From the NCBI RefSeq assembly GCF_019320115.1, contig NC_089591.1, positions 17,276,502 to 17,340,501 on the forward strand: a DNA stretch of 64,000 bases, written 5' to 3'. Position numbers and translations under genes: made by a program. This stretch comes from Miscanthus floridulus. Lineage: Eukaryota > Streptophyta > Magnoliopsida > Poales > Poaceae. The notes under the pieces were generated by a model. The model saw only the letters and a program-made list of their open reading frames with translations, searched no databases and was not told where the DNA came from. Position 1 is the stretch's first letter; each line of letters starts with the position of its first letter. Shown piece by piece: positions 25,367 through 37,973 of this stretch.

Positions 25367-25642
25367 GGATAAAAATAATTTTATTCTAAAATTTCTATTT
25401 ACCTGTTCACCATGTCACAACCGTTTACTTCGAAATATACGCGTGACTCTTGATATTCTCGGTCCCAACAGTATCATTTCTGATTTATTCGGCCCATTCG
25501 CTTTCCCCTTCTTCGAGCGAGCCTCAACAACAAAAGCCGCCACCACTAGAGCTCCAACCCTAGCAGTTTTTCCTCTGCTCGAGCTATTCGTCAAGTCATT
25601 CCTCTGCAACCATTTTTAGGATTCAGATCTATTCCCACTAAA

Positions 25643-28600
25643 ATGGTGACCAGTGACTACATCCCTGAGGTACGTCTCCAAATTTCCATCCTTCAACTAT
25701 CAGCCACTGCTCTGTATTTTTCTCTTCCTTAAGTTTATCTCATCTGGCTTTCTAGGGGATGAAAAATGAAATTTTGATCCCTTCGTCTATTGTTCCAAAT
25801 GCTTATTACCTTGGACCTATGGGAGATGCTAATCCTTTGGATTTTATCAACCAAAAAACCAATCAAATTCCTTTTAGGCAGTCCTTGGTAGATCTAACTT
25901 CTTGGATCACCAAAAATCCCTTTAGGAATTGGCCTAAAATGCCTAAGGGATGGAGAGACTAGTTCTGTAGAGTGTTAGACAAAAAGGACGAAGACTGGGA
26001 AGTTTATGATTTAAGCCAATGCCTGACCCTTTCACCATCTGGAATGGAGAGAAATGATTCACTCCTAATTGCCGCTTCTTACTTTTGGTCCAACACCTTG
26101 AATGCTTTCGTCTTTGGTCACGGCCCAATGACTATTTACCTTGGCCAATGTTTATATGTTGACTGGCCTCAGAATAACAAGACCAATGCAACCATATGAA
26201 CTGTTAGGTGCTGGGTCAAAGAAACTGGCCAAAATATCGAACTGCACAGGATAGGCAAGATACATCCAGAACCACATCAGGAATGAATTGACTATTAGCG
26301 AAAGGGAATATATGTTTTTTCTGAACATGTGGCTAGAAAGATTCATCTTCTGTGGGTCATCTTGTGGTCTGACTTACAATCATAAACTCATGACAGAGCA
26401 TCTAGCAGTAGGCATTGAGATTCCTCTTGGAAAGTACCTGTTGGGATCAGCTTACCATTTGATGCATCAGATGGCCGCTCAGCTGCTGAAGAATGAAGTA
26501 GTGCACACCATCAGTGGCCCTTGGTGGTTAATACAAATGTGGTTAAATTTGTATATGCATAAGATTGTAAAGCCAAATCTCTAGAATTTGTGCTTTCCCT
26601 CCTCCAACTTTGATGAGGAATACAGAGGTGAAGAAGGAAGAACCCGTCAGTGCATGAGCTATGGTGAAGCTACATCGGCCATAACAATTGCTATCGATGT
26701 TGGCCATCTCTTTAAGAAGTTTTATAGAGGGTTTGATGCAGATATTCTGACTTGGCTACCCTATGATGAGGATGAGAACAATGAGTTGGTCTTCCCATTC
26801 AAATTTTGATTTGAATCAGGCTGCTCAGATGAAACAACAGCTACAATCTTCAATTCGTTCATCAAACCTTGCATCCTTCCAACTAAATTTTGTCATGGCC
26901 ACGACAAAATGTCTACAGGTTCCTTCCTTCCAGGCAACCTTCCAACCTATGAGTTTTACAAGCCTTCTTTCATAGCTCATTAGTTTGGTCTTGGTCAATT
27001 GCCCTCGGGCTATTTTTCAAATATATACTAAAACTGAGAGAAGGCATCTGTGAGGCAATGGAAGCTTCTAGAGTTTTTCAGTTAGGATCAGATCTTCCTT
27101 CCCTCTATCTGCATGAATGGACTAGAGCCTCTTTCACTTTCTATTTATATGATCTCTGGTGGCAAGAATGGCACTCCCACCTCTTCTGTAGTCCAGTTTA
27201 TCCTAGCTGCATAGCTCTGGATGAAGATTTTGTTTCTGACAGTGAGGTAATTAGCTAACTCTTTTTCTTTCATTAAGATCATCTACTAAAGTCCCTTTAT
27301 CAACTTATCTAACAAAACTCCCTTGCAGGATGCTGAATTCCATCCCCCAATTGTGGACAAAAAAGGGTATGCCATAGAGTATTATCCGCCATGTCCAATC
27401 TCGAGACTGGGATCAACTACATCTCTAATGAAGAAGCTAATGAAAACCCAGGCTGCTTCTACAATTGTAACATTCCAATCTTCAAAACGCAAGGCAACCC
27501 AAGGGACAACCCAAAAACCATTACTGCGAAAAGGCTTCGCAGAATGAGACCATCAAGTGCTCATGTAAAACAATTCATCCTCTTCCCCAAATGATATTCA
27601 ATTTCTAATTCTTTACTCACAGTTATTAACCATTGTATCCCAACCTGTTTTGGGTGCTGAACTTTTGTCCCGGGTGTTTAAATTAGCACCAACCCATCCT
27701 TCATCGGTCGATCCTCAAAAGGAGCCGATTTTGGCTGAAACAATCGATGCTTCTGGGATGGCAGAAGACGAGAACCCTACCACTTTACTTCCTGATGTTG
27801 CCAAGATATCTCAAAATTCATGATTTTCCATTCAATTTTCACCCTTCTCTGACCATTTACCATGCCAGATACTCCCTGAGAAAACATTCATGCAAGGGTA
27901 GGAGTCTGGCAGTCTACGCATTGAAGGTGATCATGTTCATGTTGACACCTAGACTATCGAATCTCCAGCCTAGCAAACAATTGATGGTAAGAAAGTCATA
28001 TGCCTAGTTTATCTTTCTGCAACAAATATGAACTAAAAATCTTCTTTGATGTTTGCATATACCAATGTTTAAAGTTTAGAGCCGATTCAACTAGATACCA
28101 TTGGTGCATCATCAGCTCCTCCTTCTCCTCAGATAGAAACTACCCCAGAAAAGGTACTATATCTCCTTGTTCTTCTCATTTTCAAATAACTTGTTATTTT
28201 CTTGACAAAATTTTTCTTTCCCACCTATAGGTACTTAATTCACTAGTTCCGAGCTTCTCTTTCAATTTTGAAGAGTATATAGATGAGGGTGAAATCTGCT
28301 CATCAGCCACCTCTTCTAAAGAAGCTTTATCAGAAGAGACCAGAAATCTACTAAGGGACGTATTGCCAATGCTTGAGAAGGATATAGTCGATTAGGTCCA
28401 AGATACAGATTCAATGCAAAGAGTCTTCTTAGCCATTAAGGATAATTTATCCCTAGATCTCATCAAAGTCTTGTCACTTTTATCCATCATTGAAGATCAA
28501 GCTCCAAAGGTGAAAAAGGCCTAGAGGAATCTGTCTACCCGTGAAACTTTGATGGCCAAGAAGTATTCCAATAAACAAGAAGACAAAGAGCTAGCACAAC

Positions 28601-29159
28601 TAATCGATAATTTGAAGAACTCCTCCCTCAGGATCAAGCCAGAGCTGAACCAACTAGAAACCAAGCGTGTAGAACTTGAGAAGGAACTAGAGAACGTGAA
28701 GGCTGCCATCGATTGCCATAAGTCTAATCTGGTCGAATACTCAATGCCATTAAGTAGAAGAAATAGGAAATGCTGACCAAGGTCAAAGAAGGTAAGGCCA
28801 TCTGTAGCAGTCTTGAGAATATTCCTAGATCAGACAAAGAAGACGAGCAACAAATCACAGAAGTCGATGCTATCCGGCTAAAAGCATTGAAAGCAATCTA
28901 GGATGTACTAAACTTGCAATCTGCATACCAACATATATTTTGTGTGGATCTAATGATAACCATATTTTCTATTGATCTATTGTATTTCTTGTCTCAGCTA
29001 AAGAGCCGATTTGAAAATAGTCAATTCCAGACCTCTAACCATACTCTAATTAAGTCTAAAAACACAGCCTTCATTGAGAAAAATCCTCAATCTTCCGTCC
29101 TCAGTATGAATGCCGCATTCTCTCTGGCTTTAGTGAGGTGGCGCTTCACCTTCTATTGA
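25643..29159 (+). pseudogene. Plant mobile domain (aminotransferase-like) gene, antisense inside E2
   Basis: A multi-exon gene antisense to E2 gag. The ATG at 25643 opens a nine-codon exon, then a GT..AG intron (25670-25755). Exon 2 (25756-27246) gives the plant mobile domain: IPFRQSLVDLTSWI, LLIAASYFWSNTLNAFVF, YMFFLNMWLERFIFC, GPWWLIQMWLNLY and LTWLPYDEDENNELVF. A second GT..AG intron is 27247-27328 and a third 28154-28230. The last exon has a Lys/Glu/Leu-rich likely coiled coil (about 28549-28776) and ends near 29159. In-frame stops (TAG near 25961, TGA near 26198) and frameshifts make this copy a pseudogene. PMD proteins occur in plant genomes and transposons; some host members act in silencing and development. 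What this one did for the element is unknown. Confidence 0.8.
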
Positions 29160-29210
29160 TTGCGGTTGCCTTTTGCATGTCCCGAGATATCCATTACCTT
29201 GCTTTGTGGC

Positions 29211-29218
29211 TATAAATA
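29211..29218 (+). promoter_or_regulatory. TATA box of second antisense gene in E2
   Basis: TATAAATA, about 50 bases after the end of the PMD reading frame, followed by a pyrimidine-rich, CA-rich leader-like stretch (29230-29330). This looks like an independent promoter and not read-through from the PMD gene. Inference from sequence only. Confidence 0.55.
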
Positions 29219-29339
29219 CTAGCCAAGGACTCTAGCCTCGAACACATCCACACTTGCAACTATTTTTGTCCTCTGCACTTCTCTGCCTTCTCAAACCCTG
29301 TAGCGGTTTTCTTCCTCCTTTCCATAGATCCAACCAAAC

Positions 29340-30198
29340 CCTGTTGCTGGCAAGGACAACAGGGGCAAGTACGTGGCGAAGGAGGTTCCAAAGGAGAGCC
29401 TGCCAATGAGCCAGCACCTCCACCGTATGAGGTGAGATCGATAACTTCTGCTCATGGTAATGAACTTTTCTAACTTGTTTATAGGTTCGTCTTGAATGAC
29501 AACCTTTGTCCACTTCCTCCTAGGGCCGATGAGCCCTCCAATGCTGCATCTGATGCCGTCTCTGCACTGGATTTGTCGTCGGACTCCTCCGACTCCTATA
29601 ATGGTGATGACGCCTGGTGTTTCCTCAAGGAGTGGAGGGCAGCCCAAGACCATTATTTTGAGGCAACTCAGGAAAACAGTCAGCTTGAGATCCACCTCAG
29701 GGCCTCTTAAGCTGCCCTTTGTGCCACCGAGGAAGAGGCCAGCGCTGCTCGGGCGTGGCTGGTCAAGTCTGACACCATGGTGGCTGGTAAGATGGACTCC
29801 AAGAACACCTTTATTTTGATTTCCACTATTTTTGTCTTGATATCTTCTTTGTTTCTGTGATTGCCAGCCCTGACGGTGCAGTTGGAGAACCTCCAGTTGG
29901 CGGCGAATGTGGCTATGGTGACCATCAATGCTTAGGGCCCCTTTATCAACACTCGCCTCCACAGCATCCTGCCCCATGTCTAGGAGATTGCCCTCCATGG
30001 CGTCCATCGCGGCACATTGGTGGCGCTGGCCACGATGTAGGTTCAGACCGGGTATGAGCTTCATACCATAGAGACCGGTTTTCCAATGGCGATGGCCGCG
30101 ATGAGCACAAGGAGTTAATCATGGACTTTATTGATGTAGCAGAGGCCATCGTGGATATTACATCTGCTCAGGATGTGATAAATAATGTCTTTGATTAG
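29340..30198 (+). pseudogene. Second antisense gene in E2: acidic/coiled-coil protein
   Basis: Coding pieces on the plus strand downstream of the TATA box: GGSKGEPANEPAPPPYE, a GT..AG intron (about 29430-29483), then DEPSNAASDAVSALDLS with an acidic Ser/Asp stretch and FLKEWRAAQDHYFEATQE. After another apparent intron (29788 to about 29870), QLENLQLAANVAM follows, then a block with the pattern EIALHGVHRGTLVALA. It ends MDFIDVAEAIVDIT...VFD* at about 30198. A TAG near 29709 and a stop near 29933 break it. I know similar sequences only as accessory ORFs of grass gypsy elements, with no assigned function. The call of splice sites is approximate. Confidence 0.55.
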
Positions 30199-30440
30199 TT
30201 TGTACTTAGGGCAAACCAATCAATGGATAAAAACCTCTATTTTTCTATGATCATGTCTTAGTGTACTTTCTACAATGTCTTGTGTATACCATAATTGTTT
30301 CTATGTTGGTTTTTTGCTCTATAGGCGATACATATCGTATCGGCTTTTCCCCCTTTGGGGGTAATTTTTTAGCTAAAGGCGATAAGCTTCTGGTACCGAC
30401 TATTAGAGCCGATGACTGAACAAATCGGCTGCCAAGTATT
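30199..30440. other. E2 junction between antisense gene 3' end and truncated pol
   Basis: The likely 3' UTR of the plus-strand gene followed by a stretch rich in GCCGAT/ATCGGC. No domain is visible. The pol reading frame read from the other side stops being recognisable at about 30470, so the deletion breakpoint lies here. Confidence 0.45.
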
Positions 30441-31330
30441 AATCCAAACGCTAGGATAATATTCCTTCAAACATTTTCCATTGATCGCTTCTTGATACCA
30501 GGCATCTCATAGTATTCCCAAGCAAAACAATCTTTAAATTCCTATAATAAATCTATCAACTCTTGCTTATACTTAGGATCCAACTTAGGATCCAAAGCCA
30601 ATACCTATTTCCTCTAATTCATCGGCCGACGTAAAGCCATGTCCTAGTTTACCATCTGTACCATCTATTGGATTATCCATTAAAACAAACTCTCAAAGCT
30701 GACTGCTTGGATTAGCTGTTGGCTTTCATCATTGATCTTAATGAAGTCTCCTTCCCATAGCTTGCTAGAAAAACACTCGAAGTCTTCTAGTTCCCAATAC
30801 ATTGGATTAGCTATTACTATACTCATAGAATCATCAGCATGGACCAGCTCAACATCATCTCCATACAACTAAATCAAGCATTGATGCATAGTCGATGGTA
30901 CACAACATTTTGTATGAATCCAATCACGACCAATGAGTAAACTATATGAACCTTTTCCATCAATGACGAAGAATGTGGTGAGCAAAGTCTTACTTCCGAT
31001 TGTTAATTCAATGTTTATTACCCCCTGGTCTTGGATGCATTACCCCCAAAATCCTTAAGCATCATGTCAGTCTCAATCAAATCTCTTGGTCCCTTGCCAA
31101 GCTTGCGAAAAGTAGTATACTACATAAGATTAATAGAAGCACCTCCATCCACCAACATGTTGCTCATCGACTTCCCATCAACGAAACATTTTACATATAA
31201 AGCCTTTAAGTGCCGATGCTTGACTGGCTTATCGAATATAGCTTGCTTTATCACTGTCAACTTGGCAACTATCTCCTCATATTCCTATTTATCAAAATCT
31301 AAATAAACTTCTTGATTAGCTGGAGCTCTG
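30441..31330 (-). pseudogene. E2 protease and first RT linker, truncated
   Basis: On the minus strand an aspartic protease is readable: NMLVDGGASINLM (active-site DGGA near 31140), TDMMLKDFGG, and the second conserved block SLLIGRDWIH near 30930. After it come MYGDDVELVHADD and, after further stops, the segment EFKDCFAWEYYEMPGI that normally precedes RT in Tat-lineage elements. The frame then loses similarity: RT catalytic core, RNase H and integrase are missing. The protease would process Gag. This copy is interrupted by stops. Confidence 0.78.
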
Positions 31331-34001
31331 AATTCTGACGGCAACAGAAAAATCATTTGAATATTAGCCGATGGTTGACCCCTATCGGCTGTTTGTTTAG
31401 CAGGCCACACTTGAGGACTACCAGATGCTTGAGCCTATTCTAGCTCTCTATTCCTTAGGCGTTGTACCCTTCTTTTCTGGCTTCTTATCAAACCTCCTGG
31501 GCACCATTGCCCTTCCTGCCAAACATACTCTTCCTCATTACCTTCTTCATAATCAGCCCAATTTTGATCAACAATTTGTTCCCAAGCCGATCATGAACAC
31601 TTCTATTTTTTAAGCACTGATCCACATTATTATGATGATACTCATCTCAAGCATGGATAGACCGGCGGTTGGCTTGAGATTGCCTAAACTCCCAATATTG
31701 CTCACTGCACTCTAGGCAATTATTTCTAGTAGGCAATTTTAAACCTTCATTCCAACAATGTCTGAAGAAAGGACAATTCCAATGTGATTTAGCTTGCTTT
31801 CTTTCATACCTCTCTTCCTCTTGTTGACGCTGTTATTCTTTCTCTTCTAACCAACGCTGATAATCCTTTTCCTTCTATCGTTGCCATTTATTCAATAAAA
31901 TTCGAGATGTGACATGCAACTTTATGACCCTGTTCCTTGACGTCTCTTCCTACTCATATCAGCTCTTTTGTTGGTCATGACGCCTTTTGATATCTCTATA
32001 TTCGTTAGCCGATATTTGCATATTTGGATCAACGGTCCTGGTTTCTTTTGCCCCAGTTGATGTTAGGACTTTAGTCTTTCCTTTGAGCAACTTAACATCG
32101 ACCATATTCTGATCTCTTGGGAAAGGATTATCATCAACTTTCATCTTTCCAAGGTGCATCAAATTTAAGCTTTCCTTGCTGAATAGCCCTCTGTATATGT
32201 TGTCGGAACATTCTACACTCGTTAGTAGAATGAGAAGTAGCATTATGAAATTTGCAAAACTTTTTTTCTTCAACTGATCAAGAGGTAACATAACATGATT
32301 GGTGGGCAACTTGATCTATCCTCTCTCAAGCAAGAAATCAAAGAGCTTGTCTAATTTTGTGATGTTGAAATCATAGCTCTCCTCAACTCCTTTTCCCCAA
32401 GGATTTGACACCATCACCGTCTTCTTACCCCAATTCCATTCGGCTGCAGCAATCCCTTCTTCTTCATCGTCCTCATCACTATTATCAACTGAATATGGAT
32501 TATAGGCTTCGGCAATTGCGGCACTCTTCTAGAATCAGGTATCTCTACGCATATTTTGGAATTAGCTATTGAGTGCTACCACTTGTTGAGCCAACTGACC
32601 TAAATTGTCAAACTCTTGCCCAAGCAGCTTCTTTCTCCATGTTGGCAACATTCCTTGAATGGCTAAAGTAGCTAGCTAATCATCAGTTAGATTCAATGAG
32701 AAGCACAAATTTCTGGTTTCTCGGAACCTCTGAAGAAACTCGACACCCGATTCATTAGTTCTCTACCTTATGGTCGTCAAATCTATGATATTCTTTTCTC
32801 CTATCCTAGTATAGAAATATGTATAAAACTTCTTCTCTAGGTCAGTCCAATGGGCAATAGAATTAACTGACAACGATGAAAACCAAGTGAAGGCTGGTCC
32901 TGATAGGGACAAGGAGAAGAAACGAACTCGATGAGCCTCTTCAATGGATGCTTCGCCCAATTGTGTAAGATACCGACTGACATGTTCTATTGTACTTGTG
33001 CTATCTTGACTAGTGAACTTAACAAATTCCAAGAGCCAGTAATTTGTAGGAAGAGCGACCAAATCATACCACTCTGGATATGGACGTTTGTATGAAAAGG
33101 TCTGCCCTTTTGGTTTCAAAATGAACTGATTCTTCATCATCTCGGTCACTCTGAGCAATAACTCATCAGCATTTGAATCTAGATTTCTCTGTAATTGTTG
33201 ACCCATCTATGGATTAAAATTTTGGGTACCCTGATACCCTGGATTTGGAATCATATGAAAGGTATTGTAATCTGTGCCATAATGATATCCTTGTGGAATC
33301 TCTATTTGTTGGGTCCTTTGCTGATTTGCTGCTTGAAATCTCTAGTTGTAGATGTTAGGATCTATATCTCTATGAATCCTTTGAACTGATGGCACTATTT
33401 ATTGAGCCGATGATGGTATTTGGCCTGATGTGCTAAAATTAACCATTTGATTCAAAACTTGCTCCATCGGCTATTGCACATACTGCACTGATGATCCAGG
33501 ATTATTTTGTATTTGATTAATAGTGGTGCCTTGAACTTGCTCAGATGAGCTCTGAACTGCCTGTAAATCATCATTACTAGTTAGTGCTGCTTTTTGATGG
33601 AGAGTACCAGCTTGATTAGTCCCCTAAGTCGACGGATGTGGAATGTTGTAATAAGCCGGCCTAACCTGATCAATTGGATATCCATGAAACACCTCTTTCA
33701 TGGTATTGTGGAAGGTGTTCAAGAAAGTTGTATTATGGTTCAACATGACATCATGAAAAGACTTGTTTACAGCATCTATGAAGAAATGTCTATCATCAGC
33801 TTCGTCTGTATGCAACTGCCCATGCATCAAAACTCTTTGTAGTGGATATTTCTAAACAACTTTATTGTCACGTGTCTTGGTGTAGGACAACAAACATTTA
33901 TTCTAAAATTCTTCTATAGCTTTACTGATCACATCTATATCCTCATCAGGTAGGTCTTCATAAGGCACCATAAGAATGTCCTCATTGTTGTGAGTTGCCA
34001 T
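31331..34001 (-). pseudogene. E2 gag
   Basis: The minus-strand ATG at 34001 (38 bases inside the 5' LTR) begins MATHNNEDILMVPYEDLPDE and continues with two stops to FHGYPIDQVRPAYYNIPHP. After a low-complexity Gln/Asn-rich part, a 147-codon open stretch (33206-32763) carries the retrotransposon Gag core with YPEWYDLVALP and SLSGPAFTWFSSL. An open stretch 32309-31959 and a Lys/Glu/Gln/Arg-rich part follow. A zinc-finger-like block near 31740-31800, HWNCPFFRHCWNEGLKLP with a later CLEC pair, is typical of Tat/Retand Gag. Gag forms the particle. Several stops and frameshifts are present. Confidence 0.85.
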
Positions 34002-34038
34002 GACAATTGTGGGGTCCCATCGGGCGTGCTAGAATGCG

Positions 34039-35981
34039 TGTCGGCGCAAAAACATGGTAGCTACGCCGGGTGGACACGCAGCAAGCCAGAATGATCTAGA
34101 GATCTGCCTGGCTTCAATGTAGGACCAGTCGACCCAGCGAATTCCTAAGGGCGTCCCATTCTATTTGACCTACAATTTACAAGGAGAGAAAGTTTATCAG
34201 TAATTTAGGGTGGAACATGCCGATTTTGCCGAAATAGTTCTAAGTGTGCCGCTTCAGGAGCAGCCAGACAGGAAAATCGACTAAAACAACTGATACAAGA
34301 AGAAATCGACTATTAAGGACTGTAAAGCTCATAGGTCATGATCAATTTTATAGTAATGAATACAATGCACCTAGTTTTTATGATCCTTTCCCTTGAGCTA
34401 TTAGCGTGTATGCGTCAAAGATTCATCACTAGCTAAATTAGATTTTTATTAATACGTGGTGTAAAGCCAATGAATCCGGTGAGAAGGGACATGGCATGCA
34501 AACAATCGACTCTTTGATATAAATAGATCTATGAACCGTCTAGATCTAATCTATTACCATCAACAGTGAGGTTCGACTGGATCGATGCAGCTATGATGAT
34601 GATAATAGTCTAGAACCAGAAAATCCATAGAACCGACCATACTTCAACAGATTCATGAAAACATGCCATATCTGTGAAAGCATAGGCAAATAAGCTAAAA
34701 CAACCGATTCAGGTAGAAAAGGAATTATAGCATGTGAACAATCGACTATTCAATATGAACAAATCTATAAACTCATTAGATCTAACCTGTTATCGTTAAT
34801 AGTGGGGTTCGATCGGATCGATGGCAGCAATGATAAAGACAACAAGTCAATCCTTTAAAATAAACAGATCTATTAACATTTAATAGAGTCATGAAGACAC
34901 AATATAAGTGTTAAAGTACAGGCGATCGGCTATTTAGCCGATGCATGCATAGCAAACAGTCAAGGTCACGCCTGGTCGAAAGCAAATCTACCAACCAATA
35001 TACTCCGATTTAAAGTGCTAATAATGGGGATCGATTCGATTGTTACAGCCATAATAGCGAGCTATAGACCAGATTCAACTAGCTAGCAAACCTTCTCAAG
35101 ATCAGACATGCTTTGACCGCATACTATGCATAATCAAGATCAAAGTAGAATAGCCAATAAAACATAATCCGTCGTTTAAAGTAAGAACCATCGCAATGTG
35201 ACAAAATAAACGATGGACTAAAGGATGTGAGGCCGATCTAGATTGATCTCAATCAGGCAGGTTGATATTGCTGAAACTAATGACAACAAGAACATCAGCA
35301 AGATCGGTAACTTAATAAATCTACCTAAAGGATGCCACCCTTAGGTAGAGCTGATAACTTGACCTTAATCTAATTAAAGCAGTGGAGATCGAACTTAACC
35401 AATGTAGCCATACCTGAACTAGATAAGGATCGATAACTAACTTATACTAGAGCTCATAAGGAGTCAGCCAGACCAATGCAGCCTTACAAACAAGAATATA
35501 AGCCATGACGGTACTTACAGACAAGCTAGAGGTCGTCCGGATCGATGCAGCCTTGCTTGTTGAAGAACTCGTCGAGATCTACAGTACTCCTACTCCTAAG
35601 GGTTGGCGTGAAGCCAGAAAATGTAATTGGTATTGATTGATTTAGGATGCTTTTTACAATAGCTAGGGTCTAATATTTATAGCCAGAACCTAAGCATGAA
35701 TCCTACTCCAATACGACTCATTACATTCTTTGGAATAAAAGAAAACATTCCTAACTTAAGATAACTTGGACCCTAATCTTCCTTTTTTGTAGAGTCTGAC
35801 ATATTTTTCTGACGCCAACCATAGCTCATTGATGTTATTTGCTGATGTCATCTGAAGAGAGCTGATCCTAGCACCGCATCTAAATCAGCTGATATCGATC
35901 CTTATGCAATCTATTCCTTGATGACACAATCTTGGAAGCTTCGAGTTCCCACGTTCTTCTTCCCAAATTTTGGTGTAAACA
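34039..35981 (-). repeat. E2 5' LTR (1943 bp)
   Basis: Right-hand LTR with the same ends as 23408-25349. It holds a perfect palindrome near 34926 (arms ATCGGCTA and TAGCCGAT around TT). I could not name a tRNA for the primer site: the sequence just inside the LTR (CGCATTCTAGCACGCCC on the minus strand) does not begin with TGG. Confidence 0.93.
35674..35681 (-). promoter_or_regulatory. TATA box of the E2 5' LTR promoter
   Basis: Minus-strand TATAAATA is conserved with 25042-25049 in the other LTR. Confidence 0.6.
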
Positions 35982-35986
35982 GGTGG
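35982..35986. repeat. Target-site duplication of E2, right copy
   Basis: GGTGG, identical to 23403-23407. Confidence 0.95.
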
Positions 35987-37973
35987 TTTTCTTGCATTTA
36001 TATCTGATCCCCTCCAGAAGCAATGCTTCCTGTATTTGTCAATTTTCTTGATAACAACCTTTGGAAGAATTAGGGTACACATGAAAAAAGTGGGCAGGGA
36101 AGAGAGGACTACATTTGTTATCTGTAGACGGCCTACCTGATTCAAGAAAGAGGACATTCTTGTCAGTCTTGTTTCACACCTATCAACAATTGGGAGGAAA
36201 TCTTGAGCCCTTGGCCTGGCAATGCTTAAGGGCAAGCCAAGGTAAGTGAAGGGCAAACTACCTTTAGAGCAACCAAAAGTTCTGGCTAGAATTTCAAGCC
36301 TCTCATCTGACACATTAATATGTATCATCATTGATTTGCTGAAGTTTACCCTGAGACCAGTACTCATTGAATTAACAATGATCTGAGGAAAAAAGATACC
36401 TTGTGACATCTTCTACAATAATCAGTGTATCATCAACATACTGTACTATAGGAAAATCATTGGATGCTCTAGTTGGTATTGGAAGTTGCAAGAGGCCCAT
36501 ATCATTGGCCTTGTTTATCATTGACTGTAAGAAATCTGCTTCAAAGAACAAATAATAGGGGGATAAGAGGTCAACTTGCCTAGCCCTCCTTTTGCAGTGG
36601 AAAGTTCTCCCGAGAGCCCCATTAAGAAGCATAGATGAGGTGCCCGAAGAAAAAATGTCCTGCATCCATGTTAACCATTTCTATCCAAACCCTTTGGCCT
36701 CCATCAGAGTAAGCATGGCCTGGTGCTCAATTTTATCAAATGCCTTTTCAAAGACTAACTTAATGATGACAATCTCCTTTCTTGAATGGTGGCAAAGATG
36801 AAGATATTCATATGACCAAGACAAACAATCCTGAATTGTTCTATTTCTGATTAATCCATATTAATTCCTATGAATTAAGGAAGTATGATGGGCTGCAACC
36901 TGTTTGCAAGCAGCTTAGTGACCAACTTGACTGAGGAGTTGAGAAGAGATATTGGCCTGAACCCTAAAACTGTTCTTGGCCCATCAACTTTTGGGATAAG
37001 AGTGATGTAGGAGTTGGTACTCTTAAGGCACAATGAATTATTGTGGAAGGCCGGACAGAGATTATAGAAGTGCTGCTTGATGACATGCTAGCTTTTCTTC
37101 AAGAATTCATTATTAAACCCATTTGGACCAGGTGAATTATCTTTTAGGAGGGCCTTGATAATACTATCAAGTTCATTCTAGGTAAATGGGGCTTCCAGAA
37201 GATCAAGATGATTGCTTCTCTGAATGAAGAAGCTTGGGTTAATAGTAAACTCAGAAAATTCAGAGGTGCCCAACCTGAATTTGAAATCATCCCAAAGGAC
37301 CTGCTCTTTCCCTATGTGATCACTGACTACTACCCCTTCACTAGAAACAAGCTCAGCAATTGAGTTTCCCCTATGCCTTATAGTAGCACGGTATGAAAGA
37401 AGCTTGTACCTACACCACCAAACTTTATCCATTTGGCTTCACCTCTTTGCTTCCAGTAAATTCTTTGTTGCTCAAGGAGTTCTAACAAATGATTTTTAAG
37501 CAACTCTTTAAAGTTCCATTCCTCCACACTTAGATCTATGTAGTCCCCTAAACTTCCATGAGTTGCAGGGATGCTTTAGTGTTTTCAATCAAAGTTTTTG
37601 GACCTATTCTGGATGCTTGCCACTCTTTCAGTTTTCTTCTCAGATTCTTAAATTTTGCTATTAGAATCTTGGCATAATCACCATTTTTGACAAGAGCTGC
37701 CAAACAATTTAGACAGAATCTCAGTGAACTGATCACTAAGCAGCTAATAGTTTTCAAATCTAAAAACTTTACTCTTAGGGATAGAGGTAGCAACTAAGAC
37801 TAGGCTGGGAGTATGATCAGAAGGTGTCATGTCAAAAGCTTTGATAGTGGTGTTTAGGTATGAAATAGTCCAACTCTTAGTAGTAAAAACCCAGTCTAGC
37901 TTTTCTAACAGTGGTGAAGGTTGCATATTTGACTGGGTGTATTTTCTACCTTGCAAAGGAATTTCATTTAGGC

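Larger units (their letters stand above)
23408..35981 (-). mobile_element. E2: non-autonomous Tat/Retand-like gypsy element, 12.6 kb
   Basis: LTRs of 1942 and 1943 bp (23408-25349 and 34039-35981) with TGTCGGCGC...GTGTAAACA ends and 5-bp TSDs. The polypurine tract next to the left LTR gives minus orientation. On the minus strand only gag, protease and the first RT linker remain (34001 to about 30440). RNase H and integrase are absent. The rest of the interior (25643-30198) carries two intron-containing transcription units on the opposite strand. The gag zinc-finger block and antisense accessory genes fit the Tat/Retand group. The LTRs differ at 24 of about 204 positions compared, making this the oldest of the three intact-bounded elements. 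Confidence 0.9.
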
